DNA of 64,000 nucleotides from Phyto melanocephala (taxonomy: Eukaryota; Arthropoda; Insecta; Diptera; Rhinophoridae), in NCBI GenBank assembly GCA_941918925.1, contig OW799233.1:119301833-119365832 (forward strand). The letters are read 5' to 3'. This document shows positions 35,261 through 45,025 of this stretch, piece after piece. The notes below the pieces were generated by a model. The model was given only the letters and a program-made list of their open reading frames with translations. It had not been told where the DNA came from and searched no databases. Each line of letters starts with the position of its first letter. The first letter of the stretch is position 1. The translations under genes and the position numbers were made by a program.

Positions 35261-36959
35261 AGTTTGACGTTGCTGTTAACGCATGCGCAAAACATATGTG
35301 TGTAACAAAACAAACAAATACGAAGTTGCGCAACATTGTTGACACAAATTGTTTTTGCAAAGATAGTTTTTGTGTCTGGTATATACCAAAAGAAAAAAAC
35401 AAATTTACAACTAAATTACGTTGGAATGGGTTAACCGCAGAACATGCTAGTATTATCAAATGAGCAATACATTCATTTTTTTATTATATTTATATTTAGA
35501 CTGAAGTTATTTTATATACCACAATGTCATTTGTATTTTAAGCCTGTCTAAATATCACTTGACATATCTTTTTGGAATATGTATGTTAAATTTATTGCAC
35601 TTTTTCTTTTTTTCTTCTTCTTATTATTTAACCATCTTCTTGCACAACTGACCCAATTTTAAAACCAACAAAACATAATTCAATTTGCTCATGGCCAACC
35701 AACAGTAATAATATTTCTGACCATTCAGCCTTGTTTTTAACAATTTTTCATAAAATAAACAAATACAGTTGACCCAACAAACAGTCACACGTTTACCTTA
35801 GCCTGACAAACGATCCCTTCCCCTTTGACTCCCACATCTAGCGAATGACAAATTTATTTATCATTCTTTTCGATTTTTATTTTTGCTTTAAAAGAAACCC
35901 GAAAAAAAACAAAAAAGCCAACTGACAATAAATTGTATCTTAGTGTGAGTGAGGCAGGAGTGCAGTTAAAGCACAAGTAGCATATGTTGTACGCGAAATT
36001 TTATTTTTAGTTCTTTCACAATTGTGCAGTGATTTTACAGGGAGATTTTTGAAATTCTGTGAATAACTGAGTGACGGTATGTCTGGCGGTTTGTTTTGTA
36101 GGGATTAATTTCGTTGTGCTCTTGATGTAGTGAGCGCTATGCTAAGGCATTAAGCCGGGAGTGCAACATTCTTAGTGTCACATTGTTTTACGGTAAAAAA
36201 CAAAAAGCAAAAAAATGTCGAAGATATTTTACTCGTGCCAGAAGTTTTGTTGATGCTTTGACGGCATTTAAATTGTCTGATAGCGAAACCTTATGGAGAC
36301 AATTTAATTATAAAAAATAAAAATAAATAAGAAAAATCTTAAAAATGCCAGCAATCAAGTAAATATGTCAATTAAAATTATATCTAATGTGTATGTAGAA
36401 GAAACGTAAATTCGTTTCTTAATACATATTTTGCAGATGACCCAGTAAAATGTACATAAACCTTTTAATATTTGAGAAGAAATTAATTTGTAAAAACTGA
36501 ATTTGTTTTTATGGCTTTTTTAGTGACAATAATAAATATCACACTCACAATTGCTCATGACAATAAACATATTTTGTGTTGCGAGTAGTAAAAAACTTAA
36601 ACATATGGCATAACATTTAACAATGACAAGAAACATGTCCAGTAAAAGAACTTATTGTTGTGGGTTAATTAAAACAAATTTATGTTGTTTTTTTCAAACA
36701 ATAAAAAAATTATTTACGAGTAAAACCAAGCGTTTTTAATTTTGAAAATTTTCTAAAGAAGGAAGTGGCAAGAATTACTTTTAACGGGGAGGTAGTAGTC
36801 CGTAATGTGAGTTTTAAATAGAAAATTTTCGAATAAAATTTCTTTCATCAACAGTTGTCATGCATGCACTAATAGCTTTGGTTTTCAATAGCTTGTTTAA
36901 TCAAACGGGGTTACCAGTTATCGCTTAAAAGGCGGGACATTATCTGAAATAGATACTTA
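35261..36959. other. Non-coding stretch; possible unassigned 5' exon at 35930-36075
   Basis: Mostly AT-rich. The segment 35930-36075 is less so ('gtgagtgaggcaggagtgcag', 'acaattgtgcagtgatttt') and is followed by GTGACG|GTATGT, a fair splice donor. It could be a non-coding first exon on the plus strand, but no coding partner is seen, so this is only a candidate. Confidence 0.3.
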
Positions 36960-37145
36960 TAGAATGTATTAGGGAAATCCATATTTTTATACATGTGGTA
37001 CTAGAAGTATATATAGCTTTGTCATTACGTTTGTAATACCTACAATATTTATTTCTGACCCAATAAAGAACGAATGTCAGTCTGTCCATGTGTTGGCTGA
37101 AACCAACTTTTAGAAGCCTTAACATGTACCACAGATCTGTATGTG
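36960..37145 (-). repeat. AACAAGTAAG/mini-me-like fragment
   Basis: Keeps 'atagctttgtcattacgtttgtaa', 'tctgacccaataaag', 'tcagtctgtcc' and 'ggctgaaaccaactttt', in the same order as the left half of the 31416 copy. Both termini are missing. Confidence 0.6.
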
Positions 37146-37329
37146 GTAACAACTTTTGCAAATATCCGATATTGAATTGTTATTAAAAACCAGCGCTAGC
37201 GCCATAAAACTTTCTGAGATAGTAAAGTAAACAAATACGAATGCCTTTGTTTTTTCCATATTTTTATTACTAAAATTAATACTTTTAGCTCTAGGATAAT
37301 TTATATACATATTTGTTACTACTTATATG

Positions 37330-37585
37330 TCTGTGGCTTGGAGCTAAAAGGGCCAATGTCAAAATATTTACTTTTAAGAAAATTGGAATTGAACCTTAAC
37401 TTTTATAGATGCTTTCATAGTGACATTGTCCAGCATTTTATTTACGAAGATGTTCTGTTCAGTATGTTAAGTATGACTTTAGCTGTTTAACTAAAATGAA
37501 ATAGAGCAAGAAAACAAATCTAATGCAATGAATAACTCAAAAGAGCAAAAAAGTGACATTGGCCCTTTTAGCGCCAAGCCACAGA
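37330..37585. mobile_element. MITE with 32-bp TIRs and 6-bp target duplication
   Basis: The ends TCTGTGGCTTGGAGCTAAAA and TCTGTGGCTTGGCGCTAAAA (complement of right), continuing GGGCCAATGTCA on both sides, match at 31 of 32 positions. TATATG flanks both sides exactly (37324-37329 and 37586-37591). 256 bp, non-coding. The superfamily is uncertain; the target is TA-rich. Confidence 0.88.
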
Positions 37586-37869
37586 TATATGATACGATAT
37601 ATAATATGGCCCTATGGCTATGCTCGAAAATTTTAGACAAAACGATCATTAATTGGCAAAGTTATAGACAAAAATAATTTAAATATATTAAAATATATTT
37701 TATTTTTTTTAATATACGAGCTTACTAAAGCTTTTAACACGTTTTTAGACACGATAAAAACACTAAGTTGTCGGCCTCATAAGCCATAAGTGAGATAATC
37801 TCGCATACCGGTTAAAAACTAACTCATATATTAGCGCCTTAACACAGCTGCTTCGGTTTTATTTTCCTA

Positions 37870-38158
37870 AAATTCAAAAAAGAATCGATTTTTTCAGCTC
37901 CCAGACAATCAAGAGGGTCGATATGAACATGAAATGAAGGGCTAGGCTTAAAAAAATATAATACGCTATAAAAAATTTAAAACTTATGATGGTCGCCACT
38001 ACAAAATGGCGTGCAATAAATTTATATATGGGTGGAACCTAGTATATAAAAATATACCTCCTTAAACCTCCTAAATGTTGGTATCAAATGTAAGGGCATG
38101 ACCATTGGAATACAGATAACTATGTAAAAGTTAAAATCCAAGATGCCGTCCTAAGAGA
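37870..38158 (+). repeat. Dispersed 'CCAAGATGGCG' repeat, copy 3 (left part)
   Basis: 'ggtatcaaatgtaagggcatgaccattggaatacag' and 'gttaaaatccaagatgccgtc' define the unit. The AACAAGTAAG element at 38159 begins immediately after 'gtcctaagagaa', so it appears to have inserted into this repeat. The sequence resumes at about 39710. Confidence 0.7.
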
Positions 38159-38994
38159 AACAAGTAAGAGCGCTATATTCGTCCGTGCCGAATCTTATAT
38201 ACCCTTCACAACGTGTAGTCATGCAATAACAGTAGTTTGTGTCACCATTCATCCCATATGAAATACGTACATACATATAAAAGACATACATATATAAAAA
38301 AATCCCATTGTAAAGTTATAAATTCACGTATGTATGTTAAAAAAACAAACAAAAAAATAAAAAAAAATTTAAAAAAAATTTAAAAAAAAAATTTTTTAAA
38401 AAATTTAAAAAAAAATTATTATGTATATAATATATATAAAACAAAAAAAAAAAAAAAAAAAAAAAAAATTTAAAAAAAAATAATAAAAATATAAATAATA
38501 TATTAAATAAAAAATAAAAAAAAAAAAAATAAAAAAAAATTAAAAACAAAAATTTTTAAAAAAATTGAAAAAAAAATTTTTTGGCTCAGCTGGGATTTGA
38601 TGCCACGTTTTCTCTAACCAGTATACATGTTTGTATGTATGTATGTTGTTGTTGTAATGTTGTTTTTGTGAAAAAAAATCGAGGTGGTCGTGGGTTTTTG
38701 CTCATATCTCAGTTGTTTATGTACCGATGTTTCTGATTTTCAATACCGATCTACTCCCGAATATTTCTGATATTTTAATACCTTACCGGGTCCAACCTAT
38801 GTCGGGGGGCTTCGAAAAGTTGATTTCAACATACACACGGACAGACGGACAGACTGACAGGGCTTAATCGACTCCCCTATTCATAAGCTTTCAGAAAATA
38901 TAAACTTTATGGGGTCGGAAATGAAAATTGTAGAAATTTCACACGGAATGACAAACCTATATATACCCTTTTTCACTGTGTGAAGGGTATAAAA
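38159..38994 (+). repeat. AACAAGTAAG dispersed element, full-length copy
   Basis: Begins AACAAGTAAGAGCGCTATAT, has the TCCGTGCCGAATC hairpin, 'cacaacgtgtagtcatgcaataacagt', a long A-rich core (38341-38580), 'ggctcagctgggatttgatgcc', 'acagacggacagactgacag', 'tatggggtcggaaatg', and ends TGTGTGAAGGGTATAAAA. Very similar throughout to 56701-57487. Open frames across the core are homopolymer artefacts. Confidence 0.88.
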
Positions 38995-39028
38995 AAATAA
39001 ATATGCAGTAATTAAAGATATTTCCCTT

Positions 39029-39708
39029 AAGCTAGATTCACCCATAAAATTTTAGTTTAGAACAAATTTTTTTTAATATTGAGTTTGATGTTTTACTTTT
39101 GAGAGAGAGAGAGAGATTATTTTGTTCAGAAAGTTTTTTCTTGAATTGGTTTAATTTTAATTCTTGTTCAGAAGAAACTGAATTGGGATGCCACTTTTTT
39201 TCAATATTTACATGAAAATTGAATTTGGTCGCCACATCACACAGTGTCAGTACATTTATTATACAAAAATTGTTTTTGCCGAAAATTAACAATTAAAATG
39301 GAATTTAATGAAAATATTGCTCAAAAATTAATAGAAGAATTAAAAAAACCAGGACGAGAATGTTTTTATGACATGAGCAATAGTACATACAAAAATAATT
39401 ATTTAAAACAGGGTTTATGGAATAAAATAGGAGCCACTCTTATAATTTTCGATTTTTTTTTATAAACTTTTTTTTATAAATTTCTTCACATATATTTTAA
39501 TGAAATAATTTACGTTTGTATTTATTTACATAGTTTGCTAGCGGTGCTGCCACTTTGTACAACTGTTTGCATTTTTATACTATATGGCAGCTTTGTTTTT
39601 TTCGGACAAATTTTCTTAAATGGGTGAATCGTTCTGCAGAAAACTCTCAGTAAAAAATGTTATTCTCCGGAAAAAATTTTGTTCAAAACAAATGGGTGAA
39701 TTCACCTT
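39029..39708 (+). mobile_element. TIR element carrying a MADF-domain fragment
   Basis: The left end AAGCTAGATTCACCCATAAA and the complement of the right end AAGGTGAATTCACCCATTTG, each followed by '(gt)tt-gaacaaa-tttttt', form imperfect TIRs. A lone end of the same family lies at 44081 (AAGGGTGAATTAACCCATTTG..GGAACAAAATG). It contains a (GA)n tract at 39101-39117. A MADF-type DNA-binding protein is a known second gene of PIF/Harbinger elements, which makes that superfamily plausible; no DDE transposase is present. Confidence 0.65.
39298..39465 (+). pseudogene. MADF-domain N-terminus (truncated)
   Basis: From the Met at 39298 the product reads MEFNENIAQKLIEELKKPGR followed by ECFYDMSNSTYKNNYLKQGLWNKIGATL. 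This fits MADF domains: an L-I-E helix, the C-(L/F)-Y-D turn, (D/S)-x-x-Y-K-(N/D), then K-x-x-x-W-x-x-I. After ATL the frame becomes Phe-rich and stops, so about half the domain is missing. The in-frame Met at 39244 adds residues outside the domain. MADF proteins bind DNA; here it is probably a transposon accessory gene relic rather than a host gene. Confidence 0.6.
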
Positions 39709-39709
39709 T

Positions 39710-39960
39710 ATAGCCCAAAATGAAATAGCTTAATTAGTAGAATGAACTAAACTGAGTAGAAGGATAAAATCCGAAAATTCAAGGCAGCGTCTAAAACAAA
39801 ATAGCAGGTTTTTTTCTTTAGCCTCAACAATATGGGTATCAAATGAGAGGGCTTAGCCAGAAGAATGCTATCAACTATGTAAAAATTCAAAATAAAAATT
39901 ACTTCGGATATAAAAAATGGCTTAAAATTTTAAAGCTAAAATCTATGGTACGCTGCGATA
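39710..39960 (+). repeat. Dispersed 'CCAAGATGGCG' repeat, copy 3 (right part)
   Basis: Resumes with 'agtagaaggataaaatccgaaaattcaaggcagcgtctaaaac', 'cctcaacaatatgggtatcaaatgagagggcttagcc'. Together with 37870-38158 this forms one array split by two insertions. Confidence 0.65.
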
Positions 39961-41326
39961 TAGAAATTATATCTATGAACATGACAGTGAAGGGCGTAAA
40001 TATGGCACTCTTACTTGTTATTTCTAAAATTGAATGACCAGTTGAACAGATATTTTCAGTTATGCAATAGAGAATTTTTTCAAAAGCAATCTTTAATATA
40101 GTTCTTCGTGTGAAAAGCAATTTTACACAATTTTCATGCAAACAACTATTTATACAGAAAAATTTATTTTTATTTACGAAAATGAACCTTTTTTTCAAAA
40201 CTTAGTTGAGTTGAAAAGACAGCAGTTGTTATTTTAGATAATTATTTTTCAAACTTTCAAACAGTGCCTACGTAGATAGACAAATTTTTTGTAAAAACTG
40301 TCCACATAAAACAGCAATTATTTACAAACACAAGCTTTTAAATAATTGAATTGAAAATTTTTAATATAAAAATTTTAAGATAATTTCGACAAACAAACCA
40401 TTTTTAGGATCAAAAGTTATTACGCAAACCATTTTCTCTAGAGAGTTTTTGTGCAAATTTTTGTGCTGTAAAATTTTTTTTTTTCAAAAATTTTAAGAAA
40501 TAAAATTTTCTATGTCAAGGACTTGTGCAAATTTTCATGTAAATTTGTGAAAATTTAATAATATTTAATTTAAAAATAAAATTTATAATAGATTATTATT
40601 AAAAAAAAAAATTTTATTTGCTGAAGTTTAAAACATTGTTTTACACATTATGCTGAAAGTAATTTTTCATGCAAAAAAGCTTTAAATTTTTTTTTTTACA
40701 AATTGTCTGTCTGCAAACTGATATTAAAAAATAATTTTTATTAATCTTAAATAATTTTACATCTTAATACAACAACTGATTATTTTTTAAATGTGTGTTT
40801 AGCTACAATCTACTATAGCATAAAGTTGTTTTAAAATTTTCTATAACTTTTAAACACCGCAACACCCCTTTGGGATCCCCCCCTTATTTACATACATATT
40901 TCAAAACATATAAATTCTATACAAAAACAATACATGAAATTATTTGTGTGTGTTTGAGACATCAACCAGGATTATTTATATTTGAATCTCAGTACAAAGG
41001 ACAAACAATTAAAATATGTCAGTAAAAAAAATATTCTGGTAAAGAATTTCAAAATTAGTTTTAAGGTTAAAATAAAAAAAAATAGGAAAAAAAAAATATT
41101 TTTTATAATCATTTTTGGCACAAATTCTGCTTGCACCATATTGTAAAAAAAAAAAAAATACACTTGAAGAAAAGCACTGTACTTAATATTTGAACTGAGC
41201 ATTTTTAATTAATGATGTGAGTAAATATATATGAAAGCATGGTATAATACTCGCTTAGTTTTTATTAAAACAACAATAGCCACCCACCTATTACCTGGTA
41301 AGTAATGCCAAATACTTTGATTAAAA
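39961..41326. other. AT-rich stretch without recognised features
   Basis: Long A and T runs; frames such as 39899-40198 and 40972-41202 (minus) are Phe/Lys-rich by composition. No element ends recognised. Confidence 0.5.
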
Positions 41327-41439
41327 TATATAGGGTGTATTTTGTTTAGGCGGCATGAGAGCATAAAATGATAATACAGGACAGAATAATTGTTTAAATG
41401 AAAAACTAGTAGATAATTCCATGGCTTTTATTTTTTAAA

Positions 41440-42580
41440 TATAATATCCAGCATATGTCCGCCGCCATTACGAGTTACATGGTTCATTTGGTCAGTTAAA
41501 TTTTTAACTAGTTTTGCTTATAAATCTGACTGTATAGCGTTAATGTTGGCTTAAATTTTGGCTTCCAAGGCGTGCAAGGCTTCAAGATTCTCTTGTTTGT
41601 TGGCATAAACCAATAGCATAACAGTGCTTAATGAAAAGAAATCCTGAGCAGTTAATTCGCTGAACAAGGAGGCCAGTAGACAGGACGACTTCTGAAAATG
41701 AAGTTGTCACCAAATTGACTTTGCAACATACGTGTCCATTTTATCAAACAATTGTTTATAGTCTCACCTATTTAATATTTATGCTCTTTAATGTAGCCGT
41801 CCATGAGACAATGACGAGTGCACATGTTTAGCGGTTGTGTTGATATTTATTTAAATACAGTGCGTAAAAAAATTATGATGGAATTGTTTTTATAAAGTCA
41901 AATTTAAAACTGTAAAATTTATTGATAATTTTCCATTTTACCAATTAAAAAAAATAATAAATTCAGCGTTTACTGCATTTTTATTAGCTTTTTACAGCCA
42001 AAACAGTTTATTGTATTTAATTTTAATGGAAATCTTTACGCTTATTTTTTCTTTTAAGTAAGAAATAGCAAATTCAGTGTGAACTGCATTATTTTACATT
42101 TTAAAAAACCAAAACAAATTTTTTGTGACTAAATTTTGATAAAATCCTGTGAGCTTACTTTTTCAAAGCACTGTACTATAAAATTCTCTCACCAATACGG
42201 CTGTAAAACATTTTTGATTGTTGAACACGCTGTATGTTAAGTTGCGCCATCTTGTTGAAACAAAATGTCGTTGATGTTCAGCTGCTTAATTTTTGGAAAC
42301 ACAAATTAAGTCAGCATGGCTCGATAGCGCTCGCCATTTACCGTAACGACAACTACTTGCTCAATTCGAATTATAAATACCAGCGTGTAAACTGTACTCA
42401 ACAATAAATTTTGATGTGTTTAATGGTTGCTAACACCTTGAGGATTGTCTTCACTGAAAATACGGTAATTTTACTTATTGATGTATCCATTTAATCAGAA
42501 ATGAGCTTGTCGCTTAACTCGTAGAATGAAGAAAGTGTTCTGTGAACTTCGAAAACAGATTAATATTCTTCAAGGCAAAT
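41440..42580 (-). pseudogene. mariner transposase remnant, multiply broken
   Basis: Minus-strand order: VKRQAHF.LNGYINK.NYRI (about 42515-42450, first Asp region, the Asp itself lost), VVVVTVNGERYRAML (about 42365-42320), IKQLNINDILFQQDGA (about 42290-42240, second Asp), then across the nested MITE to SRPVYWPPCSANxTAQDFF (about 41700-41650, corresponding to the W-P-P..L-T-P-x-D third acidic block) and finally LVYANKQENLEALHALEAKI and the C-terminal GGH..IIFKK (about 41465-41430). Many stops and frameshifts; clearly dead. The G-G-H-x-x-x-I-I-F-K ending is typical of this transposase group. Confidence 0.8.
41858..42173. mobile_element. Tc1-like MITE (316 bp) nested in the mariner relic
   Basis: The ends CAGTGCGTAAAAAAATTAT and complement-of-right CAGTGCTTTGAAAAAGTAAG are inverted, flanked by TA on both sides (41856-41857 and 42174-42175). 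CAGTGC..AAAAA termini with a TA duplication are typical of Tc1-group non-autonomous elements. It lies between the second and third catalytic blocks of the host relic, so it inserted later. Confidence 0.75.
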
Positions 42581-42843
42581 TTTCACAATAACTTGCCAAA
42601 CGTTACTGAACAGAAATGTTAACACAGTTTGATATTATCAGCAGTCAAACTATAGTTTTCTTTATCCATAGTTCTCATGGAGCTATTAAAACACCCTGCA
42701 TAACTAGATTTTAAGAACAATTTTATTTTTTTTTTTTAAAGTAAATTTCCTCAAATTGAAAATGTTGTTTTGGCGTTAAACAATGATGACTAACTAAACC
42801 GAAATAATAACTCACTTTGATTTTCTCAAATGTCAAACCATAA

Positions 42844-43094
42844 GTTAGGTTAGGTTAGTTTGAAAAGGAGGGTCACTAAAAGCCCAAACTCATGACAGGT
42901 ATACACTTATGCCCTGTTGGCATGTTGTGGAAAACGGAATTTTCAAACAAAAACCATAAACATAATTTCCCATATATAACGGACTAGTCCAAGAACTCAG
43001 TCCCTTCAATGTAATTCCTTATGGATCTCCAGTTCGAGTTCTCCAGGTTTTTCATGTTCGGCATATTTTCCACTGTAAAATTTTCGCGCCTAAT
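42844..43094 (-). mobile_element. 5'-truncated LINE copy with perfect 14-bp target duplication
   Basis: Its 251 bp align with the 3' end of the LINE at 14197: shared 'aaaacggaattt/cccaaacaaaaaccataaacataattt', 'ggactagtccaagaac' and 'ctccagttcgagtt'. The complement ends in CCTTTTCAAACTAACCTAACC. ATGTCAAACCATAA occurs exactly at 42830-42843 and 43095-43108. Only the 3' UTR and the last ~25 codons are included. Confidence 0.92.
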
Positions 43095-43121
43095 ATGTCA
43101 AACCATAACTATATATATCGA

Positions 43122-43190
43122 TATTTCTCATGCAGCTATTAAAACTCCATAAATAACCAGATTTTGAGAACCAGTGTTTTGCAATTTTAT
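43122..43190. repeat. Duplicate of the mariner right-end junction
   Basis: 'tttctcatgcagctattaaaact…taaccagattttgagaacca' repeats 42671-42725 ('gttctcatggagctattaaaaca…taactagattttaagaacaa'). Similarity extends past the transposon end into flanking DNA, so this is a local duplication of the junction, not a second insertion. Confidence 0.7.
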
Positions 43191-44335
43191 TTGAATGTTC
43201 ATACATTGTTAGTGTATCCATATCATTGCGTCTAACTTTAGGTGTTAAAAGTGTCGCTTATTGTTTCCCCGCTAGGTCTTCTCTGCACAAAAAAAGTATA
43301 AGTAATAGTATATAAGTATATAAAAGTATAAATATAAACACAAATTGTGTAGTCTACGAAAGTACAGTGAAACCTCTTAAAATTATATGGACGTCCGAAA
43401 AAAAAACAACCGACTGCTTCTATCGCGATAAACCATTCTATACTGATTTTACTTTATAATTCTAATTTGTTTGGCTGCCATATCTAGGTTGAGTTTTTTG
43501 TCGCCTAACTTCACTAACTTGGCTTGGCTAGTTGGTTGCTGCTTGTTCAGTTATTGCCTTCTGTAAAGTGTATATTGCATGTGTATGCATTTATTGTTCC
43601 TTTATTTCATTTACACATTTTATATCAAATGTGTGGTATTTGTCTCTTTGTAGTTGTAGAATTATTTGTGTTTAGGGTAACACACCATTGTGGCTTGTCA
43701 CCTTCACTTGTGACGCTTTTCTGGGTGTCCCCTTTCATTTAAAGTCCCCTTTAAATTTATAAAACTACGTTTTCATTTAAAATTGCTTCACATACAATAC
43801 CTCACACATGTACAATATACAACGTTCGTAAACAATACCAAATTTTGTTTATTTTTTTCTAGTTATTTTTGGCAAATAATTTATATTGTTGAAGCATGAG
43901 TAAAAGCATAGTGTTTATTTGGTTTGTTTGTAAAATTGCTACGAAAATATGTTTTATTGCTTTGGGCTGTTACAGCAGCAGTGGTTGACAAGAGTCAGGA
44001 ATACATATAATTATTTTAGGACAAATTTTGTTACTAAATCTGGTTAAACTAGTTGAGAGGAAAAACTTGTTTATAATTAAGGGTGAATTAACCCATTTGC
44101 GTGGAACAAAATGTTTGGCTGAGAGTATTCTGCAGCATAAATTATTCATTTTGGAATTCTGGTTTGAAAAATCAAAGCTATTATATGAAATAATTATGTA
44201 AATAACTCGTTTAAATTTCCAATTTTACTATGCAAACTTCATAAGATATATCAACTCATTTCAACTTTGTTTGGACACAAATCTAAATTAAATCAGTTCA
44301 AGTTTTCTTTAAAAAAAACAAACATTTTTCTCTCA
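43191..44335. other. AT-rich stretch; lone element end at 44079-44115
   Basis: 44081-44115 (AAGGGTGAATTAACCCATTTG then GTGGAACAAAATG) matches the terminus of the MADF-bearing element at 39029-39708. I could not find its partner end. Otherwise nothing recognised; the frame 43524-43742 has no recognisable domain. Confidence 0.5.
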
Positions 44336-44580
44336 AAAAGAATTCAAGATGGCGTCCGAAATAAAATAACGAATTAAATATTTCCTCAAATCCATCAATG
44401 TGTATCAAATGAAGGGGCTTGATCTAAAGAATGCATTAAACCATGAAAATATTTCAAGTCCAATATAGCCGACTCAAGAAAATGACGGATTTTATATATT
44501 TTTAATACACCCCTACCACAATTTGGTATTAAATTAGAGCCACTGTGTAATAGAATACAGTAGAATCGAAAAAATGACAT
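44336..44580 (+). repeat. Dispersed 'CCAAGATGGCG' repeat, copy 4
   Basis: 'agaattcaagatggcgtccgaaataaaata', 'gtgtatcaaatgaaggggcttgatctaaagaatgcat' and 'ttggtattaaattagagcc…agaatacagtagaa' give about one and a half units of ~175 bp, the clearest view of the unit in this window. Confidence 0.72.
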
Positions 44581-44873
44581 ATTGTCTAGATCACAGAAAA
44601 ATAATTGTTGCTCCAGAATTTGGGTTTGGATCAACATCCTAAAAAGACGAGTTAATTTTTTTTAAAATTCCCAATAACAACACGTAGGTGAAGGGCCACT
44701 TATATTCAATATTTTATATTAAAATAAATTATTTTTGTTTTTTTTATTTTTTCTTTGACATAACGACTAATACCATATATGTATCTGACGAAGGTTTTTT
44801 TCTTTCAATTGAATATATTCAAATTATTAGGGAAACAGATTTTTCCATAAGAACTCTTTACATTATTACCCAG

Positions 44874-45025
44874 CAAAAAAGACATGCAAAAGAAACAATG
44901 AATGCATGAGTTCAATCCACAATCATAATCAGTTTACGTGAAACAATCATGATTTCAACATTAATGTGTCATTGGAAAGCATGTGTTGATAAAAAAAATA
45001 TAATAAATTATAAATTAAAAGTCAT
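44874..45025 (+). repeat. Dispersed repeat 'CAGCRAAAAARACATGC', copy 1
   Basis: About 150 bp are shared with 63709-63860: 'acatgcaaaagaaa', 'tgaatgcatgag', 'gtgaaacaatcatgatt', 'aacattaatgtgtcattggaaagcatgtgtt'. Roughly three quarters of positions match by eye. Starts CAGCAAAAAAG, possibly a transposon end. The other end is not identified. Confidence 0.65.

Larger units (their letters stand above)
41329..42700 (-). mobile_element. mariner-like relic, near full length, with nested MITE
   Basis: The left end TATAGGGTGTATTTTGTTTA and the complement of the right end TGCAGGGTGTTTTAATAGCT both run on to CATGAGA within about 30 bp, with a 4-bp length difference. TA flanks each end (41327-41328 and 42701-42702). 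The transposase remnant on the minus strand spans almost the whole length. Subtracting the nested MITE leaves about 1.05 kb. Confidence 0.8.

Noticed and set aside
35205..35459. 84-codon minus frame
   Set aside because: It overlaps the right TIR of the 34812 element and reflects its ACGCA repeats.
38337..38549. Phe-rich open frame on the minus strand
   Set aside because: It is the translation of the A-rich core of the AACAAGTAAG element, homopolymer-driven and absent as a frame in the other copies.
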